From positions 88,098 to 152,097 of the forward strand of contig NZ_JRGL01000092.1 in NCBI RefSeq assembly GCF_000764655.1: 64,000 bases of DNA, in the 5' to 3' direction. This DNA comes from Aeromonas aquatica (GTDB lineage: Bacteria; Pseudomonadota; Gammaproteobacteria; Enterobacterales; Aeromonadaceae). The position numbers and the translations under genes were made by a program. This document shows positions 56,917 to 64,000 of the stretch, one piece after another. A model generated the notes under the pieces. The model ran no database searches. It saw only the letters and a list, made by a program, of their open reading frames with translations, and was not told where the DNA came from. Position 1 is the stretch's first letter; each line of letters begins with the position of its first letter.

Positions 56917-56942
56917 AAAACCCGGCGCTGGGCCGGGTTTTC
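56917..56942 (-). terminator. Terminator of the tRNA-Tyr cluster
   Basis: AAAACCCGGC-GCTGG-GCCGGGTTTT. It lies 8 bp beyond the last tRNA 3' end in the direction of transcription. Confidence 0.88.
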
Positions 56943-56949
56943 TGAAGGA

Positions 56950-57034
56950 TGGTGGAGGGAGAAGGATTCGAACCTTCGAAGGCAGAGCCGTCAGATTTAC
57001 AGTCTGATCCCTTTGGCCGCTCGGGAACCCCTCC
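56950..57034 (-). tRNA. tRNA-Tyr (GTA), copy 3 of the transcript
   Basis: 85 nt with encoded CCA. GGAGGGG acceptor, anticodon loop CTGTAAA with anticodon GTA, long variable arm (class II) and TTCGAATCC T-loop. Sequence identical to the other two copies. Confidence 0.98.
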
Positions 57035-57072
57035 ACAGGGGTACTACTTTTTTTACATACAGCTCAGGAAGA

Positions 57073-57157
57073 TGGTGGAGGGAGAAGGATTCGAACCTTC
57101 GAAGGCAGAGCCGTCAGATTTACAGTCTGATCCCTTTGGCCGCTCGGGAACCCCTCC
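57073..57157 (-). tRNA. tRNA-Tyr (GTA), copy 2 of the transcript
   Basis: Identical 85-nt class II tRNA with anticodon GTA and encoded CCA. The spacer of 38 bp to the next copy contains a T-run. Confidence 0.98.
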
Positions 57158-57189
57158 ACGGGGTATTTTCCTGATTTTTCGCACTTGAA

Positions 57190-57274
57190 TGGTGGAGGGA
57201 GAAGGATTCGAACCTTCGAAGGCAGAGCCGTCAGATTTACAGTCTGATCCCTTTGGCCGCTCGGGAACCCCTCC
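57190..57274 (-). tRNA. tRNA-Tyr (GTA), copy 1 of the transcript
   Basis: Identical 85-nt class II tRNA with anticodon GTA and encoded CCA. First in the direction of transcription; a 32-bp spacer follows. Confidence 0.98.
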
Positions 57275-57493
57275 CCAAGTGCGAGGCCGCATACTACCAG
57301 ATCCGGTAAGGTTGTGAACCCCTCAGGCCCATTCTGACGACAAAAAAATATCGTTTGGTTATTTTTTGATTTATTCAGCTCAAAATTCACGCTTTTCAAT
57401 GACTTTCAGGGGGCTGTGCGCAGCCGCCGAGGCGCGGATATGGACGGGTGATTGGCGGCAGGGAAGAGGCGGCAAAGACAAAAGGAGGAGATG

Positions 57494-57525
57494 AAAAAGA
57501 GGAGCCAGCGATGGCTCCTCTTTTT
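57494..57525 (-). terminator. Terminator of the fabH-type gene
   Basis: AAAAAGAGGAGCCA-GCGA-TGGCTCCTCTTTTT. Downstream of fabH on the minus strand. The rest of 57275-57570 shows no gene. Confidence 0.92.
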
Positions 57526-57570
57526 GTTCATGCCGCAGCGTCTTGTCTATGCACGCAGTGGCGGCCTGGC

Positions 57571-58656
57571 TCAGGCCTCGGTGCGGGCCTGCTGGCAGCC
57601 CGCGACGGCGTGGGCGATCAGCTCCAGCGCGCTCTGCTCACAGGGTGGCAGCTCGGCATCGCAGTGTGCAATCGGGGTGACTCTGTCGCCCCACTTGATG
57701 AGGGCGGCGCCCCAGGTCAGGCCGGCCCCGAAGGCGGCGCTCAGCAGATAGGAGTTCGGCTTGACCCGGCCCTGCTCCAACGCCTCGCACAGGGCGATGG
57801 GCACGGTGGCGGCCGAGGTGTTGCCGTAGTGCTCTATGTTGACCATTACCTTGTCCATGGGGGCGTTCATGCGCTTGGCCAGGGTCTCGATGATGCGCAT
57901 GTTGGCCTGGTGCGGGACGATGAGATCGACCTGTTCTGGGGTGATGCCGGCCTGAGCCAGCACGGCACCGGTGGCCTCGCCCATGCCGCGTACGGCCCGC
58001 TTGAAGATCTCCTGCCCCTCGAAGTTGAAGGTAAAGAGGCCGTCGATATCGGCAAAACGCACCCGATCGGTACCAAAATTCGGCACGTGCAGGATCTCGC
58101 GGGCCTCGCTGTCGCAGCCGAGCTTGTTGGCAATCAGGCCGGACTCGTTGTCGCTCGCCTCGATCACCACGGCGCCGGCGCCGTCACCGAACAGCACGGC
58201 GGTGTCGCGTTTGGCCCAGTCCAGCAACTGGGTGAGGCGCTCGGCGCCGATCACCAGCACCTTGCTCATCATGCCGGTCTGGACCAGAGAGGTGGCGACC
58301 GAGAGGGCGTAGACGAAGCCGGTGCAGGCGGCATTGAGATCGAACACCGCCGCCCGGTGGGCACCGAGGGCTTGCTGCACCGCGGAGGCGCCGTTGGGGA
58401 CCAGGGTGCCGGGAGTGGCGGTGGCCAGGATGATGCCATCGAGCTCAGCGGCGTCCAGACCGGCGCAGGCCAGGGCGCGGCGACCGGCCAGGGTGGCCAG
58501 TGCCTGGGTGCTGACGTGAGAAACCCGGCGTGCCTTGATGCCGGTGCGCGGATAGATCCACTCATCCGAGGTGTCCATGATGGTGCTGAGATCGTCGTTG
58601 GTCAGCACTGCGGGGGGCAGGCACTTGCCCCAGCCGGTGATATTGGCGTATTTCAT
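57571..58656 (-). CDS. fabH: 3-oxoacyl-ACP synthase III (FabH paralogue)
   Basis: 361 residues. Catalytic Cys in [11 protein letters not shown], His in [11 protein letters not shown], Asn in [24 protein letters not shown]. It condenses an acyl-CoA with malonyl-ACP. It stands outside any fab cluster and is about 40 residues longer than E. coli FabH (317), so it is more likely the second, FabH2-like enzyme of Vibrio relatives than the main one. ATG 58656 starts [15 protein letters not shown]. Confidence 0.88.
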   Translation of the reverse strand: MKYANITGWGKCLPPAVLTNDDLSTIMDTSDEWIYPRTGIKARRVSHVSTQALATLAGRRALACAGLDAAELDGIILATATPGTLVPNGASAVQQALGAHRAAVFDLNAACTGFVYALSVATSLVQTGMMSKVLVIGAERLTQLLDWAKRDTAVLFGDGAGAVVIEASDNESGLIANKLGCDSEAREILHVPNFGTDRVRFADIDGLFTFNFEGQEIFKRAVRGMGEATGAVLAQAGITPEQVDLIVPHQANMRIIETLAKRMNAPMDKVMVNIEHYGNTSAATVPIALCEALEQGRVKPNSYLLSAAFGAGLTWGAALIKWGDRVTPIAHCDAELPPCEQSALELIAHAVAGCQQARTEA

Positions 58657-58855
58657 CTTGTGGTCGCTTCTCGTTATGAGTCGCCCGTGGACGGGCAATC
58701 GGACGATTATGCCGCAGGGGTCAACCAGTGTCATCTGGTGGTCATATTACCGCAGGGGCATGAGGGGAGTGGCGAACAAGGCGGTGATTTTGCTTAAAAT
58801 AGCGCCCCGCCTTGGCCTAAGATGGGGCTCAGGACCGGCTCTCTTCCCCGAGGTG

Positions 58856-59824
58856 ATGTTAGTGCACAAAGCGAATCTCAATCTGTTGCCGACCCTCAAG
58901 ATCTTGCTGGAGACCCGCAACATCAGCCGGGCGGCCGAGCTGCTGCACCTGAGCCAGCCCTCCATCAGCAAGCAGCTGACCCAGCTGCGCAGCGAATTTG
59001 GCGACGAGCTGCTGGTGCGGGAGGGGCAGCGCTGGCTGCTGACCCCGAGGGCCGAGGGCCTGGCGGCCCAGCTTGCGGATTCCCTCGGCGCGCTGGACCG
59101 GCTCTACGCGGCGCCCGGCTTCGAGCCCGGCCGCTGCGAGCGGGTGTTCCGGCTCGCCTCCTCTGACTATGTGGCCCAGCACATACTGCCGGACATCTGC
59201 GCGGCGCTGGCCAAAGCCGCGCCCCTGGCGGCCCTCGAATACAGCCTGTGGGACAAGCGCCAGCTGCCGCAGTTGTGGCAGTCCGAGCTGGATCTGGTCT
59301 CCACCATCACGGATCTGGTGCCGGATCAGATCCGCGGCCTGCATCAGGGGGAGGACAGGCTGGTGATCCTGATGGGGCGCCACCATCCGCTGTCCGGCAC
59401 GGCGCCGACCCTGGAGGATTACCTCGCCTGGCCCCACCTGCAGGTGAGCGGCGGCGGCGACAAGGACAGCCCGGTGGAGCGGGTGCTGGCGCCGCAAGGC
59501 CTGAGTCGGCGCTGGTTTGCCCGGGTGCCCTTCTTCCAGGCGGCGGTGGAGGTGCTGCTGCGCACCGACTGCCTGATGACCACCCCGGCCCACATCGCCT
59601 GGCAGCTCTCCCGGGAGCACGAGCTGAGCTTCTGCGATCTGCCCTTCGCCACCCGTTCCCAGCAGTATCATCTGCTGTGGCACCAGCGCCATCATCAGGA
59701 TCCGGCCCACCGCTGGTTTCGGGAGCTGGCCTATCCCTTCCTGCGGGATCACCTGCAGCGCACCGTCGACGAGAGCCGCAAGACCCTGGGGCGAAAGCCA
59801 CAGGCAACAGGCCCCGGGGTCTAA
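58856..59824 (+). CDS. LysR-family transcriptional regulator
   Basis: 322 residues. N-terminal HTH: LLPTLKILLETRNISRAAEL, LHLSQPSISKQLTQLR. The effector domain follows. The ATG at 58856 has CGAGG close by; a GTG at 58862 is possible. Divergent from fabH and followed by a LysE-type exporter 148 bp away, which may be its target. Confidence 0.88.
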   Translation: MLVHKANLNLLPTLKILLETRNISRAAELLHLSQPSISKQLTQLRSEFGDELLVREGQRWLLTPRAEGLAAQLADSLGALDRLYAAPGFEPGRCERVFRLASSDYVAQHILPDICAALAKAAPLAALEYSLWDKRQLPQLWQSELDLVSTITDLVPDQIRGLHQGEDRLVILMGRHHPLSGTAPTLEDYLAWPHLQVSGGGDKDSPVERVLAPQGLSRRWFARVPFFQAAVEVLLRTDCLMTTPAHIAWQLSREHELSFCDLPFATRSQQYHLLWHQRHHQDPAHRWFRELAYPFLRDHLQRTVDESRKTLGRKPQATGPGV

Positions 59825-59972
59825 ATAACCCTGAACTCCGGTATCAAATAGTCGATTGTGCTGTTTCATCACCATTGGCTATGGGATCTATTCATAACTT
59901 TCACTTCTTGCATGATGTTGTCCCCCTTAACCTGAGGACCGACATCCATTTTCAGGTGAGCAAGGAACGGGT

Positions 59973-60581
59973 ATGGAATTGACGAGTTGGCTGGCACTGG
60001 CGGCAATTTGTGTGATGGGGGCCATCAGCCCGGGGCCCAGTCTGGCGCTGATCATCCGCAATACGGTGCAGGGCGGACAGGGGCATGGGGTGGTAACGGC
60101 ACTTGGCCATGGGCTCGGGGTCGGCATCTACGCGCTGATCACCGCCTTCGGCCTCTCGCTGCTGATCACCCAGACCCCGCTGCTGTTCGACATCATTCGC
60201 TACGGTGGCGCCGCTTTCCTCGCCTGGCTTGGCATCAAGGCGTTGCTGGCGAAACCCGCAAGTGGCGGGGCGGAAGAGGAGGGCCATGGGCTGAAGGGTC
60301 GCCAGGGGGCGTTCGAGGGCTTCATGGTGGCCTTCTTGAACCCCCAGCTCGCCATCTTCTTCATCGCCCTGTTCAGCCAGTTCGTCCATGCGGACACCGG
60401 CTGGCGCGAGGGCATCATCATTATGCTCACCGCGGGGGGCATAGACGCCGTCTGGTACGTGCTGGTGGCCTTGGTGCTCTCCCGCGGCCCTGTGCTCGCC
60501 TGGCTCAAGGCGAAGTCCTTCGTCATCGACAAGATCAGCGGCCTGGTGCTGTTGGGGCTGGCGCTGAAAGTCGTGATCTGA
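59973..60581 (+). CDS. LysE-family amino-acid exporter
   Basis: 202 residues with about six membrane segments and the family motif GAISPGPSLALIIRNTVQGG, then GHGLGVGIYAL. Exports an amino acid or derivative (RhtB/LysE superfamily); which one is unknown. It is followed by a diverged copy of its own 3' end. Confidence 0.9.
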   Translation: MELTSWLALAAICVMGAISPGPSLALIIRNTVQGGQGHGVVTALGHGLGVGIYALITAFGLSLLITQTPLLFDIIRYGGAAFLAWLGIKALLAKPASGGAEEEGHGLKGRQGAFEGFMVAFLNPQLAIFFIALFSQFVHADTGWREGIIIMLTAGGIDAVWYVLVALVLSRGPVLAWLKAKSFVIDKISGLVLLGLALKVVI

Positions 60582-60617
60582 GGTGCTCCCACGGCCGAGC
60601 CATCGCGGTCCTGACGC

Positions 60618-60692
60618 AAGGCGAAACCCTTCGTCATCGATAAAGTCAGCGGTCTGATGTTGATCGACCTGGCGCTCAAGGTGGTGATCTAA
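60618..60692 (+). repeat. Diverged second copy of the lysE-type 3' end ('tail echo')
   Basis: 75 bp matching the last 75 bp of the gene (60507-60581) without gap. It reads KAKPFVIDKVSGLMLIDLAL then KVVI-stop, against KAKSFVIDKISGLVLLGLAL then KVVI-stop. Seven codons differ synonymously, the stop is TAA instead of TGA, and changed residues are mostly conservative. It starts 36 bp after the stop. Confidence 0.95.
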
Positions 60693-60734
60693 ACCCGCGT
60701 TTGGCGCCAGGGCAGCCCGCGCAATCTCTCTGCT

Positions 60735-60773
60735 CCCTTCTCCCCTCGCGGGAGAAGGGTTGGGGATGAGGGG
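60735..60773. repeat. Dispersed palindromic intergenic repeat, copy B
   Basis: Reverse complement of copy A (35665-35703) with one mismatch in 39 bases. It lies 42 bp after the lysE tail echo. Confidence 0.82.
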
Positions 60774-60935
60774 GGGGCATATAAGCTTGCCTCGGCCCGG
60801 CGAGAGCCGCATCTTCTGCTCCGGGGTTGCCGCGGATCCAATCCTGTATCTTGCGGTGATCTTAAGCGGGATCAAGGCAGGGAGGCGCTGTCCTCGCTAG
60901 AGTGGCACCTTTGCTGCCGCCTGCGAACCAGACCT

Positions 60936-62780
60936 ATGCACGATCAGACCCAGAATCGCCTCGAACTGCTGGCCCCGGCCAAGAACCTCGCCTACGGCAT
61001 CGAAGCCATCAACCATGGCGCCGATGCCGTCTACATGGGCGGCCCCGCCTTCGGTGCCCGCAGCGCCGCCGGCAACTCCCTCGAAGACATAGAAGCGCTG
61101 GCGCGCCATGCCCACCGCTTCGGCGCCCAGGTGTTCGTCGCCTTCAACACCCTGCTGCACGACCACGAGCTGGAGCAGGCCAGACGCCTCACCCACCAGA
61201 TCTACGAAGCCGGGGCCGATGCGCTGATCGTGCAGGACATGGGGCTGCTGGCACTGGACTTGCCCCCCATCGCGCTGCACGCCAGCACCCAGACCGACAA
61301 CCGCACGCCGGAGAAGGTGAAGTTTCTACAAGACGTGGGCTTCTCCCAGGTGGTGCTGGCCCGCGAGCTCTCCTTGGAGCAGATCCGCGCGATCAGCGCC
61401 CAGACTAATGTGCAACTGGAGTTCTTCATCCACGGCGCGCTCTGCGTCTCCTACAGCGGCCAGTGCAACATCAGTTATGCCCGCACCGGCCGCAGCGCGA
61501 ACCGGGGCGAGTGTGCCCAGCTGTGCCGCTTGCCCTGCTCGCTGCAAAAGCCGGACGGCGAGGTGCTGGTGGAGAGCGGCCACCTGCTGTCGCTCAAAGA
61601 CATGGATCAGACCGACAACCTGGAGGCGCTGATCGCCGCGGGCATCCGCTCCTTCAAGATAGAGGGGCGGCTCAAGGGGCTGGACTACGTGAAGAACGTC
61701 ACCGCCTGGTATCGCCAGAAGCTGGACGCCATCCTGGAGAGGCGCCCGGATCTGGTGGCGGCGTCGGCGGGTCGCTGCTCCTACGGCTTCACGCCGGATC
61801 CGAAGAAGAGCTTCAACCGGGGCAGTACCGACTACTTCCTGCACGGTCGCCAGCCGGGGATCGACTCTCCCAGAAGCCCGAAATACCTGGGCGAATCCCT
61901 CGGTCGGGTCAGCAAGATCAGCCGGGACGGCATAGAGATAGAGGGCAAGGCCCTGAGCCTCAACAACGGCGACGGCCTCGGCTTCTTCAAACCGAACGAC
62001 GAGCTGGTGGGGATGCGGCTGAACAAGGTAGAAGGCAAGCAGTTACTGCTGTCGGTGCCCGTGCCCGGGCTCAAGGTCGGCGCCGAAATCTACCGCAATC
62101 ACGATCAGGCCTTCAGCAAGCTGCTGGAAAAGCCGAGCGCGGATCGCCGCATCCGGGTCGATATGCGGTTATCGGAGTGCGACGCCGGATTGCGGCTCGC
62201 GCTCTGCGACGAGCAGGGGGTGGAGGCCAGCGTCACCCTGGCGTACGACAAGCGGCCTGCCGACAATCCCGAGCGGGCGCTGCAGCAGGCGCGGGATCAG
62301 CTCGCCAAGCTCGGCAACAGCCTGTTCGTGGCGCGCAAGATTGAGTTGGCATTCACTTCTCCCCTGTTTATTGCCGTGTCCATGCTCAACGGCCTGCGCC
62401 GGGACGGCATAGCGGCGCTGGAGGCGGCACGTCTCGCCAGCTACCGACGACCAGAGCGGCGCATCGCGCTGCGGGATGTGGCCTATCCCCAGCATCGGCT
62501 CTCCTACCTTGGCAACGTGCTGAACAAAGCTGCCGAGGACTTCTTCCGTGAGCACGGGGTGGAGCGCATCGCCCCCGCCTATGAGGCAAACAAGGAGGAG
62601 GGGGAGGTGATGCTGATGATCACCAAGCACTGCATCCGCTACAGCCAGCACCTCTGCCCCAAGGAGGTGCCCGGCCTCAAGCCAGAGCCTCTCGAACTCA
62701 AGATGGGCAAGGACAGTTTCCGCCTGCGCTTCGACTGCAAGCGCTGCGAGATGCAGGTGATGGGGAGTTTGAAAAAGTAA
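60936..62780 (+). CDS. rlhA: 23S rRNA 5-hydroxycytidine synthase, U32 peptidase family
   Basis: 614 residues. LELLAPAKNLAYGIEAINHG, ADAVYMGGPAFGARSAAGNS; cysteine cluster HGALCVSYSGQCNISYARTG ... RGECAQLCRLPC for an iron-sulfur cofactor; MITKHCIRYSQHLCPKEV and FDCKRCEMQVMG at the end. The length and C-terminal DUF3656-like region fit RlhA (YdcP, 653 in E. coli), which hydroxylates C2501 of 23S rRNA, rather than TrhP (YegQ, about 450). Confidence 0.88.
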   Translation: MHDQTQNRLELLAPAKNLAYGIEAINHGADAVYMGGPAFGARSAAGNSLEDIEALARHAHRFGAQVFVAFNTLLHDHELEQARRLTHQIYEAGADALIVQDMGLLALDLPPIALHASTQTDNRTPEKVKFLQDVGFSQVVLARELSLEQIRAISAQTNVQLEFFIHGALCVSYSGQCNISYARTGRSANRGECAQLCRLPCSLQKPDGEVLVESGHLLSLKDMDQTDNLEALIAAGIRSFKIEGRLKGLDYVKNVTAWYRQKLDAILERRPDLVAASAGRCSYGFTPDPKKSFNRGSTDYFLHGRQPGIDSPRSPKYLGESLGRVSKISRDGIEIEGKALSLNNGDGLGFFKPNDELVGMRLNKVEGKQLLLSVPVPGLKVGAEIYRNHDQAFSKLLEKPSADRRIRVDMRLSECDAGLRLALCDEQGVEASVTLAYDKRPADNPERALQQARDQLAKLGNSLFVARKIELAFTSPLFIAVSMLNGLRRDGIAALEAARLASYRRPERRIALRDVAYPQHRLSYLGNVLNKAAEDFFREHGVERIAPAYEANKEEGEVMLMITKHCIRYSQHLCPKEVPGLKPEPLELKMGKDSFRLRFDCKRCEMQVMGSLKK

Positions 62781-62788
62781 TCCGTTTG

Positions 62789-62925
62789 CGGCCTCTCACC
62801 CTAGCTCCCTTACTAGGGGAGAGGAGATCAATCTGTATAGTGCCATCCATTACCAGCGGTGGTATCTACTCCCTTTTCCCACTTACTTTTGAAAAATGGG
62901 GGAGGGGCTGGGGATGAGGGGGCGT
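62789..62925. repeat. Two palindromic intergenic repeats related to copies A and B
   Basis: GCGGCCTCTCACCCTAGCTC with GAGAGG to 62823, and CCCTTTTCCCAC ... GGCTGGGGATGAGGGGG to 62925. They share the GGGGATGAGGGG end of copy B and flank 45 bp of unrelated sequence. In the rest of the 469-bp gap after rlhA I see only the direct repeat listed next. Confidence 0.6.
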
Positions 62926-63040
62926 AAATGTGCAGTGTTCCAGGGAAGAGTGTTTTCGACTGAACTGTCTGAAAATTCTCTTTCCGAACGTCTGATTACG
63001 CCTCGCTTATCAAACCAGCGGCTCTGAGTTTATGAAATCC

Positions 63041-63123
63041 AATATTTACCAAGCGAGATTAAATTTGTTATTACATATCCAAATTGGCTTCAATGGTCCA
63101 GTCATTATCTATCCTGTGCGGTG
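63041..63123 (+). repeat. Direct repeat, first unit (also reads as a short coding relic)
   Basis: About three quarters identical to 63736-63823. Read in phase it gives LLLHIQIGFNGPVIIYP, similar to MFLFHIKINFDGPVTLYL of the second unit. No usable start; probably a fragment of a gene family. Confidence 0.6.
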
Positions 63124-63249
63124 TAGGACCTCGTGGCTGCATTCTCTGCGAGTGATCCTGTTTGGCGATAAAGTCAGATGAAAAATGTGGCCATTTCTAT
63201 ATCCAAAGGGGGAGGTAGCCAGAATCCTTACCTGTAGCGGAGGTATGCA

Positions 63250-63705
63250 ATGATAGTACTGTTTATTCTTGTGTTGGCTATCGTCACTCCGGCCGTCATC
63301 CTGCTGGCTACCGTCAAGCTCACAGAGGCAGAGTACGCACCTCAAAGTCAGTCCATCACTTCATCGATTTTCACAACCGTAAGATACTGGGTTGCTATCG
63401 GTTATACGGGATTTCTGTTCACAGGGGCACTTGGAGGCATCTTGGTTGCGACGACGAGTGAATACGGAGGTTACAGTATCCCTGGTTGCAATTTCTACGA
63501 TGCGCTTCTCTACGGTGCTCGTTGCCAAGGTTTTAATGGTGCGTGGGTAGCTTCTGCTGTTCTTAACTTCGTGCTATTGATTGTGCAGTTGTCGGCAGCC
63601 TCGCTATCCTCCCCATTCTTTTTCCCTATAGCCCTCCTGCTTTGGACACCCCCCATCTACATCATCTATTTATGCGTTAGACGATTGAGGTGTCGGAGGG
63701 AGTAG
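63250..63705 (+). CDS. Small membrane protein of unknown function
   Basis: 151 residues with four hydrophobic segments (VLFILVLAIVTPAVILLATV; WVAIGYTGFLFTGALGGILV; WVASAVLNFVLLIVQLSAAS; FPIALLLWTPPIYIIYLCV) and a basic end RRLRCRRE. Good ribosome site GCGGAGG 8 nt before the ATG. Codon use is AT-richer than the neighbours, suggesting acquired DNA. I do not recognise the family; small membrane immunity proteins are one possibility, with no toxin seen in the window. Confidence 0.65.
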   Translation: MIVLFILVLAIVTPAVILLATVKLTEAEYAPQSQSITSSIFTTVRYWVAIGYTGFLFTGALGGILVATTSEYGGYSIPGCNFYDALLYGARCQGFNGAWVASAVLNFVLLIVQLSAASLSSPFFFPIALLLWTPPIYIIYLCVRRLRCRRE

Positions 63706-63735
63706 TTTCGTAGATTGTTTAAATTTATAAAGACT

Positions 63736-63960
63736 AAGGTTTACTAAACGATATCAATGTTTTTATTCCATATCAAAATTAATTTCGATGGCCCAGTCAC
63801 TCTTTATCTATCTTGTGCGATGGATGCAGACATAACAGTGTTGGGATTAAGGGGGAAGAGTAATTGCGCCAACGCCAATCGATGGATTGTAAAATATAGC
63901 CAGCAGTCTGTCGGTGCGGGTAATGCATTGAGGGCGGTGCATTTTCCATATTGCCTCTAG
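63736..63960 (+). pseudogene. Direct repeat second unit with a possible gene fragment
   Basis: The first 88 bp repeat 63041-63123. An ATG at 63757 opens 67 codons (MFLFHIKINFDGPVTLYLSC at the start), but there is no ribosome site and the unit-1 copy lacks the same continuation, so I read it as a gene fragment. Near the window end, CTACCTGTAGTGG resembles the TTACCTGTAGCGG before the 63250 gene, so another related unit may begin at about 64000. Confidence 0.4.
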
Positions 63961-64000
63961 AACAAGTACTGTAGGGGCTACCTGTAGTGGTCAACTAAAT

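Noticed and set aside
56949..57188. Open frame containing repeated VEGEGFEPSKAEPSDLQSDP
   Set aside because: This is the well-known false protein produced by reading across tandem tRNA-Tyr genes.
63041..63823. Integron cassette borders
   Set aside because: The flanking repeats lack the inverted core sites of attC and read as coding relics instead.

Overview
The window reads as a chromosomal segment of an Aeromonas species. The evidence is high GC with strong G/C third positions; the crp-yhfA-prkB-yheU-yheT and yheV-slyD-slyX-fkpA neighbourhoods known from Enterobacteria and Vibrionales; a luxO homologue; a large secreted ChiA-type chitinase under a c-di-GMP riboswitch; and a complete tetrathionate reductase locus. 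I cannot fix the species from sequence alone.

Layout. 1-5.9 kb: 3' end of a TonB-dependent heme-type receptor, an HcaT-like MFS transporter and a very large hybrid histidine kinase with an SSS transporter-like N-terminus. 6.1-15 kb: a block for attacking polymers, with two c-di-GMP-I (GEMM-I) riboswitches, the chitinase chiA, a broken 5' copy of a second chitinase, a chitin-binding metzincin protease and an M66 (StcE/TagA-like) mucinase. 15-26.9 kb: housekeeping genes (rlmA, crp, yhfA, prkB, yheU, yheT, yheV, slyD, slyX, fkpA) interspersed with an MliC-like lysozyme inhibitor, a diguanylate cyclase, cheV and an AraC-type regulator. 27-36 kb: luxO, an UshA/NutA 5'-nucleotidase, a Tim44-domain protein, dnaB and alr. 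36-46 kb: trifunctional putA with its operators, fumC, a marR-emrA-emrB-like efflux operon and pepE. 46-54 kb: ttrRS diverging from ttrBCA (tetrathionate respiration). 54-62.8 kb: a secreted nuclease/phosphatase-fold lipoprotein, a patatin, three tRNA-Tyr genes, a fabH paralogue, LysR and LysE genes, and rlhA. 63-64 kb: AT-richer accessory DNA with a small membrane protein flanked by a diverged direct repeat.

The most unusual things I see are these. (1) Four unrelated genes (luxO, dnaB, alr, lysE-type) are each followed, 17-47 bp after the stop, by a diverged second copy of their own last 15-27 codons. Three of these 'tail echoes' carry mostly synonymous differences and three keep a stop codon, so they look like relics of orthologous alleles rather than decayed tandem duplicates. 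(2) The riboswitch plus 5' end and the PKD/chitin-binding/terminator 3' end of a duplicated chitinase flank a metalloprotease, as if a protease catalytic module had replaced the GH18 module inside a second chiA gene. (3) The two riboswitch leaders show compensatory changes in several helices, including a 10-bp pairing between the conserved aptamer 5' strand and sequence about 135 nt downstream.

Functional links: c-di-GMP (a GGDEF cyclase lies in the window) probably controls the chitin-degrading genes. Crp, LuxO and CheV are global regulators of nutrient, density and motility responses. Tetrathionate respiration, lysozyme inhibition and the mucinase fit a gut- or host-associated aquatic bacterium.
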